Positions 24,371 to 35,130 of a stretch of 64,000 bases of DNA are shown here, in pieces. Position 1 is the first letter of the stretch, and every line of letters begins with the position of its first letter. This DNA is from Paguma larvata (Eukaryota; Chordata; Mammalia; Carnivora; Viverridae): the NCBI GenBank assembly GCA_030068075.1, contig CM057839.1:50434960-50498959 (forward strand), in the 5' to 3' direction. Made by a program: the position numbers and the translations under genes. The notes beneath the pieces were generated by a model, which searched no databases, was not told the origin of the DNA, and saw only the letters and a list, made by a program, of their open reading frames with translations.

Positions 24371-24587
24371 GGGGTGCCTGGGTGGTTCAGTCAGTTAAGC
24401 ATCTGACTTCAGCTCAGGTCATGATCTCGCGGTTCGTGAGTTCAAGCCCCACAGTGGGCTCTGTGCTCACAGCTCAGAGCCCGGAGCCTGCTTCGGATTC
24501 TGTGTCTCCTTCTCCCCCGCTCATGCTCTGTGCCTCTCAAACATAAAGAAAAATTTAAAGAAATTAAAAATAAATAAATTTAAAAAA
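24371..24587 (+). mobile_element. CAN-SINE
   Basis: GGGGTGCCTGGGTGGTTCAG head and AAATAAATAAATTTAAAA tail, with ACCACTTTTTA on both sides (24360-24370 and just after the tail). Confidence 0.93.
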
Positions 24588-24621
24588 CCACTTTTTAACC
24601 ACTTGCATGAACTGGGAGCTG

Positions 24622-24835
24622 ACATTATTCAAGGTATAAGCTGAGTGACAGTTCCCAGTTTCATCGTTCACAAGTCAGTTGCTTCCCTCTTCTAAGCCTC
24701 AACTGACTCTTCTGTATTGTAGGAATTAAAGTACCTACTTCATAAGATTGTTGTTAAACCTAAATAGGAAAATCCCTGTAAAGTACATACCACAATGCAC
24801 ATGAAAAAATGCTCAGTAAACACTAATTACTAAAA
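24622..24835 (+). mobile_element. MIR fragment
   Basis: CAAGTCAGTTGCTTCCCTCT, TAAGCCTCAACTGACTCTTC and CTACTTCATAAGATTGTTG are MIR-like. The tail holds CACTAATTACTAAAAT twice in tandem. Confidence 0.65.
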
Positions 24836-24933
24836 TTTATCACTAATTACTAAAATAAATGTTTCTGGAGCTTTTCTAGTCCATGTCCTATCCTATGCAA
24901 TGACCTTACCCATATTCATTTTTTACCTCTTTT

Positions 24934-26270
24934 AACTGGTCTCCTGCTCTCCAAAGGGCACCCTGCTTCTATCTGGCTGCCTCAATGCCTAGAACTTTGG
25001 TGTCACTGGTCTCAGACACCACTCTGGCATCCATAATCCTGAGGGTGGTGGTCTTCTAAACAGTTTGCAAGACGTTGCTGCTGTCCAGGGTGACACCAAG
25101 ACTGAAATCCTCCCTGTCTTCCAGCAGGCGATGGTAGGTGGTGATCTCAGCCTCCAGCTTGACCTTGATATTCCGCAAGGCTTTGTGCTCCTGGGTCTGG
25201 TGCTGTCCCTTGTCCAGGTCTGAGACACCTCTGACTCCAGGTGCAGCAGGACCCCACTGAGCTGCTCCATGAGCATCGTGTAGTGGGCCTCGCCCTCCCC
25301 CAGGCTGTTATCCAAGCTGGCCTTCAGGTTTCTCATTGAGTCCAGGTTGATTTCCAAGGATTCAGCTCCAGGAGGTCATCTAGGCTACTCCTATCTCAGT
25401 GGTCCAAGAGGTGGCCACTGTGGGACTCTCCTCAATCTGCTGGAACCAGTACTTGTCCAGCTCCTCTCAGTTCATCTGAGCCAGCTCATCACAGGGCCTG
25501 GATGTCTGCCATGATCTTGGTGATGTCCTGAGATTCAGGGGCATCCAACTCCATGGTCAACCCAGAGTTGACAATTTGGTTTTAGAGACCCCTTGCTTCC
25601 TCCTCATGGTTTCTTCTTCATGTAGAACAGCTCCTTGGGAGCCTCGATCTCTTATCTCCAGCTGTAGTCAAGACAGGCTGGTCATCAGTGATTCTGTGGA
25701 GCTCCTGGATGGACTGGCACATGGCCAGCTCCATCTCATATTGACTCTTACGTTATCAGCAGCAAGATGGGCACTGTCAATGTGCAGAACGATGCAGGCA
25801 CTGTCCACAGATTTTGCAAAGATCTGACCCCTCAGCAAAATGGTCTTAAAAGTCTCTGACCTGGGGTCCCTTCTTTTCCAGGTGTTCCCAGATTTTGAAC
25901 TCCAGTCACTGATTATCAGCCTTGAGGCTTCTCACCTTCTCCAGGCAGGAGACCAGCTGGTCATTCAGGTCTTGCATGGTCTCCTTTTTCCCTGGATGCC
26001 CCCTATGCCTGCCAGACCCCTGGCCATCCTGGTGGCCAGGCCTCTGCAACCCCTATCATTCTATTAGCTGGTGAAGCTGAATACAGAGATCTGAGAGGCT
26101 GAGCCCCTGGTGCCTGTATAGACTCTGGCATCCGCAATGCTAACCGGCAGGACCAGGTGGTTGGGCAACAGCATGGTGCCCAGGGACCAATAGTTGGAGG
26201 AGAAGTCAGAGTGGGTGGTGAAGTTCATGCTGTTTGAGGAGGAACATGAGAGGCCAGGTCTCAGGCACAG
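24934..26270 (-). pseudogene. KRT18: KRT18 (keratin 18) processed pseudogene
   Basis: This is an intronless, decayed copy of keratin 18, the type I keratin of simple epithelia. The minus strand begins at an ATG-equivalent at 26228 (MNFTT..., then SNYWSLGT), matching the keratin 18 head. Rod-domain pieces follow, and the tail is clear: EINLDSMRNLKASLDNSLGE, then LLHLESE, and in another frame IKVKLEAEIT, RLLEDGEDFSLG and VVSETSDTKVL before a frameshifted end near 24984. About 50 nt of 3'UTR (GGGTGCCCTTTGG, AGCAGGAG) follows to about 24934, and leader-like sequence reaches about 26270. The coding-equivalent span is about 1,245 bp, near the ~1.29 kb parental CDS, with all introns absent. Several stops and frameshifts break it, so no keratin can be made. 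No clean poly(A) or target-site duplication remains, so the insertion is old. It lies in the ELF1 intron in the same orientation as ELF1. I am sure of the type I keratin family and fairly sure of KRT18. Confidence 0.92.
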
Positions 26271-26985
26271 GCCACTCTCCTATATTCATTTTAAAACCTT
26301 GTCATAGGGCCTGATGAGATGGCTGGGGGGACATTTAAAGGAAATTGTGGAAGTAATAATAATTTCCTATTGCCCTCACCTACTCCTCCTTCATAATAAC
26401 CATCAGCTTACTCACCACCAATAGTTGGGAAGGAGATAAGCCATGCCAAACACTAGGTCATACAAAGGGTTGTCCCTTCACGTAACCTGAAGAGAGCCTC
26501 AGGCCTATTCAAAGTCAGACTTTTCCCAAATGTAAGCAGGCTTATACTATGGACTCTGTGGCATAACTCCTTTGATGAAGGTTCCAAATGTACACAATGG
26601 AAACAAGCAATCTCTGTATGTTAGTTGTACAGAAGGCTAAACTTTTAACGGATCTGCTAAGTCTGATCTGCCAAGATTAAAAAAGAAGGCAACAGGAACA
26701 AGTAGATTGATCCATATAACCTGGAATTATATATAAATAACAGAATTCTCTATGTCCATGTACAGGTTAGTTATCACATCCCACCTTCTTGTCCTCCTGG
26801 TGCTGGTGCTGATTAAGTTACACACAGAACACTTCAACTCATCCCTTCTATTCCAATTTTAAGGCATACTTAATCCCTGACCTAACAGAATTTTTCCTAA
26901 CACAATTCCTAAAACATGGCCCACTGGTGTCATCTATATTCTCTACAAAATACAACCTCATTCTCAAGATAAAAACCATGTCAAT

Positions 26986-27183
26986 AAAGCGCCTAGGTGG
27001 CTCAGTAGGTTAAGCATCTGACTTCACCTCAGGTCATGATCTCACAGTTCATGAGGTGGAGCCCTGCACTGGGCTCTGTGCTGACAGCCCAGAGCCTGGA
27101 GCCTGCTTGAGATTCTGTGTCTCCCTCTCTGCCCCTCCCCCACCCATGCTCTGTCTCTTTCAAAAATAAATAAATATTTTTAA
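26986..27183 (+). mobile_element. CAN-SINE
   Basis: AGCGCCTAGGTGGCTCAGTA head, CAGCCCAGAGCCTGGAGCCT and AAATAAATAAATATTTT tail. First of three in the same orientation. Confidence 0.92.
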
Positions 27184-27197
27184 AAATTTGGGATGCG

Positions 27198-27415
27198 GGG
27201 CAGCTGGGTGGCTCAGGTGGCCTAGAGTCTGACTTCAGCTCAGGCCATGACCTTACAGTTCATGAGTTGGAGCCCTGCACTGGGCTCTGTGCTGACAGCT
27301 CAGAGCCTGGAGACTGCTTTGGATTCTCTGTCTCCCTCTCTCTGCCCCTCTCCCGCTCACACTCTGTCTTCTCTCTCTCTCTCTCTCTCAAAAATAAACA
27401 TTAAAACTTAAAATA
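27198..27415 (+). mobile_element. CAN-SINE
   Basis: GGGGCAGCTGGGTGGCTCAG head, long (TC)n block and AAAAATAAACATTAAAACTT tail. Confidence 0.92.
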
Positions 27416-27504
27416 ATTTTTTTAATAAATTAAAAAAAGATACAACCATGTCAAAAACTCCCTATGTAACTTGATAGAGTCTTCCAAGAAACAGAAAAAG
27501 TCTG

Positions 27505-27700
27505 GGGGCAACTGAGTGGCTCGGTCAGTTCAGTGTCTGACTCTTCATTTTGGCTAAGGTAATGATCCTAGGGTTATGTAATCGAACCTCGCATCAAGTC
27601 CGCGCTAAGCGTGGAGCCTGGTTAAGATTCTTTTTCTCTCTCTCCCTCTGTGCCTCTCCCCCATTCATGTACAGTCTCTCTCTAAAAATAAATACATACA
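27505..27700 (+). mobile_element. CAN-SINE
   Basis: GGGGCAACTGAGTGGCTCGG head, GGTTATGTAATCGAACCTCG and AAAAATAAATACATACATA tail; more diverged than its neighbours. Confidence 0.88.
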
Positions 27701-28611
27701 TATATACATAGAGAAAACTCTGCATGGATATTTACTTATTTATAATTTCAGTGATAATTTTTGAAAGTTATTTAACATGGTGTTGACTAAACATATACAA
27801 CAGAACAGTTCTAAACACAGAACAAAAAGAATCCATGAATATTTCTTTCTGGTCTTGGAATTGTGGTGATCCGGCAAAACTGCCCATGCACTGAGAATGT
27901 GGATAAACAGGTCCCAGAAAATATATATACTGTAGTCAAGAGAGTTTGGAGCAGAACATACCTCTCATTCAAAGTCTTCTGATGTGATAAAGGCCATAAC
28001 TAAGCACATACATATCCCATATCATTTTACTAAAAGGATTAAGAGGAGGAAGAAAATCTTTAAGAAGACTCAACTGATAAAGGTATTATGAATGATGTTA
28101 AATGCTTTGGGAGATATTAAGGAGAGGGGGACAAGTAATCCCTTTCTTCAAGTAGTTAGCATTTATCTGGGGAAACCCGTAATGTAATATGAAAATTTAA
28201 TGTGGCAAATAGAAAAATGACAGTAAGTGATGTAGAAATATCAGGATAAAATTTAATTCCTGAAGGAATGATTTTAGGATAAATTTCTGGAATAAGTAGG
28301 CTTTGTTCTAAGATTTTTGAAATTGATTAGAACTTCAATAGGTAGCAGGAATGAATGTGGGAGATCAAGCAGGAAAGCACTGGACGTTACACAGCAGGCT
28401 GACAAGATGAATGCACATAGAACAGTCACACTATGAAAAGCTTCTAACCATAAGTTAAGGTGGTGAGACTGATTATGTAGTCAAGGAATCCACTAAAAGT
28501 TTTGGTACATTCTACTGTTCCAGAACACTTCTGCTCATTCATTTGTCAGATAAACTGGATCTTTCTACAAAATCCAGTTCTAATATAACTTCCACAGTGA
28601 AGCTTTCCCAA

Positions 28612-28715
28612 CGTTGCAATGCTGTGATTCTCAAACACTGCATGAAGAATTACTGGGTGTCTTATAAAGGCAGCAAGGCACTTGATCATTTTAGCCTCAA
28701 GGAATCAATATTCGA
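28612..28715 (+). mobile_element. MER5-type relic (tentative)
   Basis: GTGATTCTCAAACACTGCAT and AGAATTACTGGGTGTCTTAT resemble the MER5 5' half. Weak. Confidence 0.4.
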
Positions 28716-29956
28716 AGCAAACCAATTTATACCCGAAGAAGGAATGTTTTAAGACCACCTTCTTATATTGTGATTGGATTCTAGAGAAATATTTATTTCA
28801 CTTTCCCATGCATGTCACCAAGCTTCTCCCTAGTGAGCTAAGTCGGTTAAGTATAAATAACTATGATTTATTTACTAGGTTCTACTTTTAGAACCAACAA
28901 CTGAAAAAGCATATAATGTAATGATATGTCAAAATTATAAGATGGATTAAACTACCAGCTGTTTTTCATTAAATTAACTTCTGGATTACTTGAGCCTATT
29001 GTCAAATTTCCTTCTCTTTACAAACTTGTATCCACGATCTTCAGATTTCCCCTTATTCTCATCAATTCCCCTGGCAAACACCCGTTTAATACAGTCGAAC
29101 CAAGGCAACTCCAAATAAAAGCACATACTGCAATTCAGCACTGACGGTGTTGCTCTCCCACAGTAGCGCTTCATTCTCCGCTACAAATATTCCCAGTTTG
29201 GAACAGTTAGCAAGAAAAGACTTTTACAAGTGGCTTGTCAGCACCGACAATGCTGGTGTTTCCTTTCCAACACTACCAGCCCCCGAAGGAACCGTGAAAA
29301 GCAGTATGATACAAGGGAAAATGATCAAGGTGGTAGCAACCAGACAGTAATGGTGTCAGTTGCTTTAGATGACATTTATAACCACAAGACAAAACTCAAA
29401 ACAGGAAATGTCTTCTAATCTGGTGCCTTCAAACAGTGATTTTATAAAGAACCAACCAGACCAATATAGGATCATAAAACAATTATTTTAAAAGACACAA
29501 ATACTTTTTAACTTTGAAAAGTTAAAATCCTATCACAGTTTTATGTAACTTAAGAAGCTAATTCCAAAATTTATTCAAAATTCTATACCAATTTTATACC
29601 AATATTTTTAGGCAGGGAAGGGGGAATATCTTATCAGATGTCAAATCTATAAAATGATACTAATGAAAGCAATGTGGTATTGGCATAATACAAAACAGTT
29701 AAATGGAGTAAGATAATAAAACACACTATAAAGTTCAAAACTAAAGTACATGTGGTACTTTAGTATATAAGAGAGGTGGCAGTCTTCGTGTGGAAATCAT
29801 AAAATATTGAATAAATCTGAAGGGCCAACATCCCTACTGGTGGGAAAAGACAGTTGTCAGATCCCATACCTCACATTCTATTAAAAACTATATTCCATAT
29901 GTACTGGGGAGATAAACACATAAAAAAGAAGAAAATATAAACAGAATATTTCAAAA

Positions 29957-30262
29957 CTCTGGGGTGAGGTAGCTTTTGTTCATTTCTATATAGAAGCTCA
30001 TATAAAAATGTGTAAGAAAAGCTCTTGAATGATTTTACTGGCCTAATTAGGCTTCTGATCCTCTGTCTTCTCTCTTTCCCACTCCTTCTCAGTAGCTGCA
30101 TAGCCTATGGCACCAAGATGGTCTTGGGAAAAAAATTTCCGATTCTGGATCCAGAGGTATCACTCATACGTATCGGAGATACTTAAATAAGAAAGTACCA
30201 TTGCATCAAAATCTTTTCGGTACTAGACGAGACTGAACGTCTAGATCAATGATTCAGTTTCT
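29957..30262 (+). repeat. Unidentified duplicated segment, copy A
   Basis: This ~300-bp sequence recurs at about 34621-34927 in the same orientation. Shared blocks include GAGGTAGCTTTTGTTCATTT, the run from CACCAAGATGGTCTTGGG through ATCCAGAGGTATC, and CTAGATCAATGAT. By eye identity is about 90%, with small indels. Homology stops abruptly at both ends. I do not recognise it as SINE, L1, MIR or a known LTR. Orientation is arbitrary. Confidence 0.75.
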
Positions 30263-31458
30263 TGTAAGTAATTTTCCATGCCATTATTAATATATTTTTA
30301 ACTGGGACCATGCAATCCTCTCCCTCAAACTTTTTCCCTTCCTAACCAAAGCTCATCTTGATTTTAAGGCACTTCAATCCAAATTCTCATCTTTTATAGG
30401 TTTATTTATAAAGTTTTAGATCTGTCACCTCAATAGATAATACAAACAGCAAAAAAATATACAATGCCCTGTAAAAACAAAGAATCAATTTTATTATCTG
30501 CAGTAGCTATGTTTCTAGATTAAAAGTATGATACATTATAACTGGACTATTAATGTGAGATATTTGGGATTAGGTTTTTTTCAGTATATAAAATCAATTT
30601 ATTGGGCATATTTTAAACCTGCAGGCCCTCAAAATATTTTTGCCAGTATACTGAGTCTAACATAGCATCATTCTCACATTATGTCTTACATTCCTACATA
30701 ACCTGTTTAAAATGAAGTAAGTTATAAAGTCCCAAAAACCCCTAGCACCTCCTGAAGTGGGAGGTGAGGCAGAGGGGCAGGGAGACTAGAATTAACTTAG
30801 ATCCTTTTCTCAATGCCTCTTGGAATCCACTTCATATTTTAGAAACAGTAATCTGGACATCACTGAACACAAACTAAGTGAAAGCCAATTTGAAATTATT
30901 CAGTTTAACCCCCTCGTTCAACAGATGATGCAATCTAGATCTAGAGAAGTGACTTCCTCAGAATCACGTGCTTTGCACTGAAGTGATATATGATTATGGG
31001 ACTGCTAACATCTTTCCATCCACTTGAGAAAATAGCCCAGGATTATAAATACTAATTAAGCAACTACTAAAATCACCAGTTCTATATTATAAAAATATTT
31101 TTACATGTCTTGTTGGTATGTCCTCTACAACTGTTCAAAGTACTTTGAAATAATTACTTAAGGTATTTTATTACTGTTAAGTCTCATTTTACCAAAAAGA
31201 AAAAAAAAAATTTAACCCCCGAATTATTACAAATTACTACTTCCTCGTTCCACACCTAAGCTAAGGATTCAATTATTTCTTAACAAATTAACTAGTACTT
31301 AAAACATAAGATCACAATTACCTCCACATTTTTAATGTCTACATTTTTACATTAATAAGGTTTCTCCCACAGTCTTTTAAAGTAAGTAATTTTCTGTTGC
31401 AAATGGAAGAATCCTAGTAATAAATTTATTAAAATCCCATCTTCTCTGGGTCTCATAC

Positions 31459-31530
31459 CTGTTGTTCATCCTCCATGACGTTACTAGCAAATTCAAATAC
31501 TAGGTCGTTCTGTTGGACAACAGCAGCCAT
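31459..31530 (-). CDS. ELF1: ELF1 first coding exon, codons 1-24
   Basis: This is the N-terminus of E74-like factor 1, a nuclear ETS-family transcription factor that binds GGAA-core sites and acts largely in lymphoid and myeloid gene control. Read on the minus strand from ATG at 31530, the translation starts MAAVVQQNDLVFEFASN and continues VMEDEQQ, which I recognise as ELF1 residues 1-24. The start has a strong context (A at -3, G at +4). The exon ends in CAACAG followed by GTATGAG, a good donor at 31458-31457. It is 72 nt and ends in phase 0, matching the next coding exon at 10939. The related ELF2 and ELF4 have similar N-termini, but the downstream exon fits ELF1. The start has a competing upstream ATG (see the uORF entries). 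Confidence 0.96.
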
Positions 31531-31540
31531 AATAAAGCAT
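31493..31540 (-). promoter_or_regulatory. Upstream ORF overlapping the ELF1 start
   Basis: An ATG lies 10 nt before the ELF1 ATG, in a different frame. It opens 15 codons (MLYYGCCCPTERPSI) and stops at a TGA inside the ELF1 coding exon. Its context has G at -3 but C at +4, so it is weaker than the main start. An overlapping uORF normally lowers translation from the main start, with leaky scanning allowing some. The ORF is seen directly; the regulatory effect is inferred. Confidence 0.6.
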
Positions 31541-31545
31541 TCCCC

Positions 31546-31557
31546 TTAGATCCACAT
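31546..31557 (-). promoter_or_regulatory. Minimal uORF (Met-Trp-Ile-stop) in the ELF1 leader
   Basis: The minus strand reads ATGTGGATCTAA, a three-codon ORF ending 5 nt before the overlapping uORF begins. Very short uORFs can still permit reinitiation, though 5 nt is too close for efficient use of the next ATG. Role inferred only. Confidence 0.5.
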
Positions 31558-32619
31558 GAGAAAAATTCCAAGCAGGTTCAAGTATGAGGCAGCAGAATCC
31601 AGTGACCAATTTGGGTAAAAAACCCTCAGCTACGTCTATGAAGTTACTGTAGACCAGGTTTTCTTTCAGAATGGCGCTACAGGTTTTCTTGGTTCACTGA
31701 TAATTCTACTCAGAGTAGGCAATTTTTCTGAAATTTTTCTTCTTTAGAAGTTCTTGGCCTGAAAAACAAAAGCTTAAGTTAGTTATGAAAAAGTAGTCAT
31801 GCCCACTTAGAATATAACAATTAGTGCCAAGGGCAGTGTCTCCAAAGTATTTCTTGTCAATGTTTTTAAACAAAATCAGCATGACTGAAGAATACAGGCT
31901 TTTTTTCCTTAAGTTAGATATCTATTTTCTTTGAAGATTTCATTCTTGCTAAGATAAAATCACCTCTCATTTATGAAAGTGAAGACAGTCTCCCTTCCCC
32001 CAGTTAAACTACAGTTAAAGTACCAAAAACATAAAAAAAAAAACAAAAAAAACCCACAGTCCACACAGCAATAACTGGGTTTTTAACTGCAATAAAGGAC
32101 ATATAAACAATTTCCTTCTTGCCAGTAACCCAGCAAACCACACAGGAATTGCTACTCCATGAGTAATTTCATCTGTATATTTTTGCCTTAGGAGAAACGT
32201 TCATACAGTATCCCTGTTATGCCTAATACACATAAGAATTTAAAATCTAATACATTTAATGTTTGGTAAGCACTATTTTAAAAGACTTTAAAAAAAAGCA
32301 GAAATTATTAAAGCCCACTCTTTCTGTTCTTTTAAAAGGTTTCTGATAAGTAGAATGTTTTACCATGCTTAAGCCTGTCTTCAGTGGCTTTTTTTTTTTA
32401 ACCCACTGAAATGTATCCTTATCTCTAGCACAGGCTTGCAAGCAACAGGAAGGAAACGGCACTTGACCACGTCATGGCAAATTAGAACATGCAAAGAACT
32501 GCACTTTACAATAGGAGAAAAACAGAAACGCAACTTAAGAGTGAAAACAATTTCAGTGGAGGGAGAAACGCTTAAAAAGTGCCTGCTTAAAACGTGCCTG
32601 CCAACGATGTTTGTCTTCT

Positions 32620-32646
32620 TAAAAAAAAAAAAAAAAAAAAAAAAAA
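32620..32646 (+). repeat. Poly(A) run
   Basis: About 27 consecutive A residues, with no recognised retroelement body immediately upstream. Confidence 0.85.
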
Positions 32647-33006
32647 GTTACCACTATCAACAACAACAAAAAATTTTAAGTTTATCACAACTTTATTAAA
32701 TGCCGCATCATAGGATTAGGACTATAAATGTGATATGAAAAGACAAAATTATAAAATTAATCACATTAAATAACATTTGAAATAGCATTTACAATTTTAA
32801 TTTCAAAGAGACAAGTTAGAGAATGAAGCTGAGCTGGTGAACCCGTTTCCCTGAAAACTTAGCATGTGCCAGCTGAATTGAATACTCATTTCTTAATTTC
32901 AGTAAAGCAAATTCCCTATAAACCCTGGACTCTGGGGGTTATCATGGAGAACTGTAATTTTCCTAACCGGGAACTGAAATAAAGTAAGGGTTAAGAATTC
33001 AATTCA

Positions 33007-33222
33007 GGGGCGCCTGGGTGGCTCAGTTGGTTGAGCGGCCGACTTCGGCTCAGGTCACAATCTCATGGTCTGTGAGTTCGAGCCCCGCATTGGGCTTTGT
33101 GCTGACAGCTCAGAGCCTGGAGCCTCCTTCTTCAGATTCTGTGTCTCCCTCTCTCTCTGCCCTTCCCCTGCTTATACTCTGTCTCTATGTCTCTCAAAAG
33201 TAAATAAACGTTAAAAAAAAAA
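33007..33222 (+). mobile_element. CAN-SINE (young, near-consensus)
   Basis: GGGGCGCCTGGGTGGCTCAG head and AAGTAAATAAACGTTAAAAA tail. AAGAATTCAATTCAG flanks both sides, a 15-bp target-site duplication. It has the best-preserved consensus in the window. Confidence 0.95.
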
Positions 33223-33419
33223 AGAATTCAATTCAGGTGATTGAATTGTTGGAGTTCAACTCCAACACTGGGAAAGCATTTTTATTTTTAGCACATTCAG
33301 GTAGTTTTTGAGCAATGTACTATACCTGGAGGGGAAAAATGCTTTGACCTAAATTGATCACAGACAGACATATAAACACAGGACATACATTTGGCTTTGG
33401 ACAAATGTTATTTATAACC

Positions 33420-33835
33420 GTTTCCCTTAATTATTACCCAACTTATTTCTTCTGCACTGGGCTTGCCTTCTTACTGTCCTCCACACAAAATACATTCCTT
33501 CTTGTCTGCCTGCTCAAAATCTACTTATTCCCTATTTCCAGAATACCGCTCCCACCTCAGCACCCATTCACATCTCTCCCAGTCTTCAATACTCAAGTCC
33601 CATTTCTTTCACAAACTCCCCAATCTCTCCACCTCCACCTATCCGGATCACTTCCTTCAGAAATATGGCACTTATTATCCGCCTTCTTAGCGCTAACTGT
33701 ACACTGTGTCACATGCGAAAATCATGTCCCCCTAATTCATTTCCATAATATCTTTGAGTGTCTATGATTTCTAAAGCAATATGCCAGGAAGCAAGATAAA
33801 GCAAAACCTCCCTAGGTGAGTAACCATTGTCTAAA
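33420..33835. other. Pyrimidine-rich segment, possible L2 remnant
   Basis: ACTCAAGTCCCATTTCTTTC, CACAAACTCCCCAATCTC and the phrase near CTATGATTTCTAAAGCAAT are reminiscent of an L2 3' end. A 137-codon ORF crosses it by chance (S/L/P-rich, no motif). Confidence 0.35.
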
Positions 33836-34125
33836 ATTCCTTCTGTACCTACCATACCTGGGTGCTCACAGTAAAAGTAAAAAGGATTATATTAAAGACA
33901 GATACTGCTTAAAAATATATCATTAGATATTTAAGCTATGTCTGCATATATTCTTTATAAAGAATGATTGAAGTACTTTTGATAAAGAGGAAACCATTAT
34001 CCCAAACTTGAAAAACCACAGTAAGAAATCAAGTAACCAGAATCAAGGGATGTGTCATGAAAACAAAAGTTTCTCTGTAAAAGGTGAGATTCCAAAAAGC
34101 CTATTCCAAATCCATTTATTTGTAT

Positions 34126-34345
34126 TTTAATGCTTATTATTTTTATTTTTGAGAGAGAGACAGACAGACAGACAGAGTGCGAGGAGGGGAGGGGCAGAGA
34201 CACAGGGAGGCACAGAATCCAAAGCAGGCTCCAGACTCTGAGCAGTCTGCCCAGAGCCCAACGTGGAGCTCGAACCCACGAACTGGGAGATCATGACTTG
34301 AGATGAAATCAGATGCTTAACCGACTGAGCCACCCAGGGGCCTCC
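34126..34345 (-). mobile_element. CAN-SINE
   Basis: Reversed element ending GAGCCACCCAGGGGCCTC, with CCAAATCCATTTATTTGTA and CCAAATCCATTTACTTGTA flanking it, a near-perfect 19-bp target-site duplication. Confidence 0.94.
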
Positions 34346-34620
34346 CAAATCCATTTACTTGTAAATACAAAGTGACACTCTACCAGTGAACAATGTGAAC
34401 ACATCTGTGTAAAGTTTAAGTTTCACTTTTCTTTTCCACTGCAATACGTACCTTTTCTTACCAGCATTTCCACACTATTCCGCCTTAATAAATGTTTTTC
34501 AAAAGTAAGTATAAGCAACATACCCACACGTCCAGGTATACACTGACAACCAAGAGTAATAAACCAAATCTGAAATGACTGCCCATGATCACTAAGTCAC
34601 TTGTTGGGATGGAGACACCT

Positions 34621-34927
34621 TCACTCTGGTGAGGTAGCTTTTGTTCATTTCTATATAGAAGCTCATAAACCTAAAATGTGTAAGAAAGCTCTTGAATGAT
34701 TTTACCGACATAATTAGGCCTTTGACCCTCTGTATTCTCTCTTTCCCACTCCTTCTTCTCAGCAGCTGCAGAGCCTATGGCACCAAGATGGTCTTGGGAA
34801 AAAAATTTCCGATTCTGGATCCAGAGGTATCGCCTTGGAGATACTTAAATAAGAAAGTCCCATTGCATCAAAATCTTTTCAGTTAATGGATGAGACTGAA
34901 CATCTAGATCAATGATGCAGTTTCTCA
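34621..34927 (+). repeat. Unidentified duplicated segment, copy B
   Basis: This is the second copy of the segment at 29957, 4.66 kb away in direct orientation. It lacks the ~8-bp insertion (TCATACGT) seen in copy A after GAGGTATC and has a short extra ACCTAA stretch near its start. It carries a 64-codon ORF that copy A does not preserve, so coding is unlikely. It could be a low-copy transposon, an LTR fragment or a local segmental duplication. Confidence 0.75.
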
Positions 34928-35080
34928 TGACTACAGTGAGTCCCTGTGCCCAAGGTCTCATAGTCTGAAAGTGTCACAAAAGTACAATGAGATTCCTAAT
35001 ATCCAAATCAGGACTCTGTCCAGGGCAACAGTATGCAGCCTTGCTAAATCTACCTACATCCTTTCTACTGTAATAGTTTG

Positions 35081-35082
<2 letters not shown>

Positions 35083-35126
<44 letters not shown>
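35083..35126. repeat. (AC)22 microsatellite
   Basis: Uninterrupted AC dinucleotide tract of 44 bp, likely polymorphic. Confidence 0.97.

Positions 35127-35130
<4 letters not shown>

Larger units (their letters stand above)
10940..31458 (-). other. ELF1 intron between codons 24 and 25 (20.5 kb)
   Basis: The intron is bounded by the donor GTATGAG at 31458 and the acceptor CTTCTCAG at 10940. It holds SINEs, an MLT1-type LTR, MIR and MER5-type relics, 5'-truncated L1 ends, a KRT18 processed pseudogene and one copy of an unidentified duplicated segment. I see nothing recognisable in 12790-13410, 15560-16850 (apart from one long ORF), 19430-20060, 26275-26985, 28720-29955 or 30265-31458, beyond weak MIR-like similarity near 30900-31000. 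Confidence 0.85.
31459..31758 (-). other. ELF1: ELF1 exon: 5' leader end plus start codon
   Basis: This is the whole exon holding the translation start. Upstream of the ATG lie 228 nt of untranslated leader (31531-31758). The acceptor is visible on the minus strand as a pyrimidine-rich tract, TTTTGTTTTTCAG, with AG at 31760-31759, followed by GCCAAGAACTTC. The leader therefore continues into at least one further upstream non-coding exon outside or unrecognised within the window. The leader has two upstream ATGs and no in-frame N-terminal extension. The acceptor is inferred from sequence only; a transcript could also start inside this exon. Confidence 0.8.

Noticed and set aside
24989..25357. 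122-codon keratin-like ORF as a real gene
   Set aside because: It is one open stretch of the KRT18 processed pseudogene; the keratin reading changes frame within it and the rest of the copy has stops.
33007..33080. tRNA genes at the SINE heads
   Set aside because: The heads derive from tRNA-Lys and keep box A/B-like sequence (GGTTCGAGCC type), but lack a foldable full tRNA and continue into SINE body.
33354..33767. 137-codon ORF
   Set aside because: Pyrimidine-rich, serine/leucine/proline-heavy, probably over an L2-like remnant; no motif or conserved domain seen.
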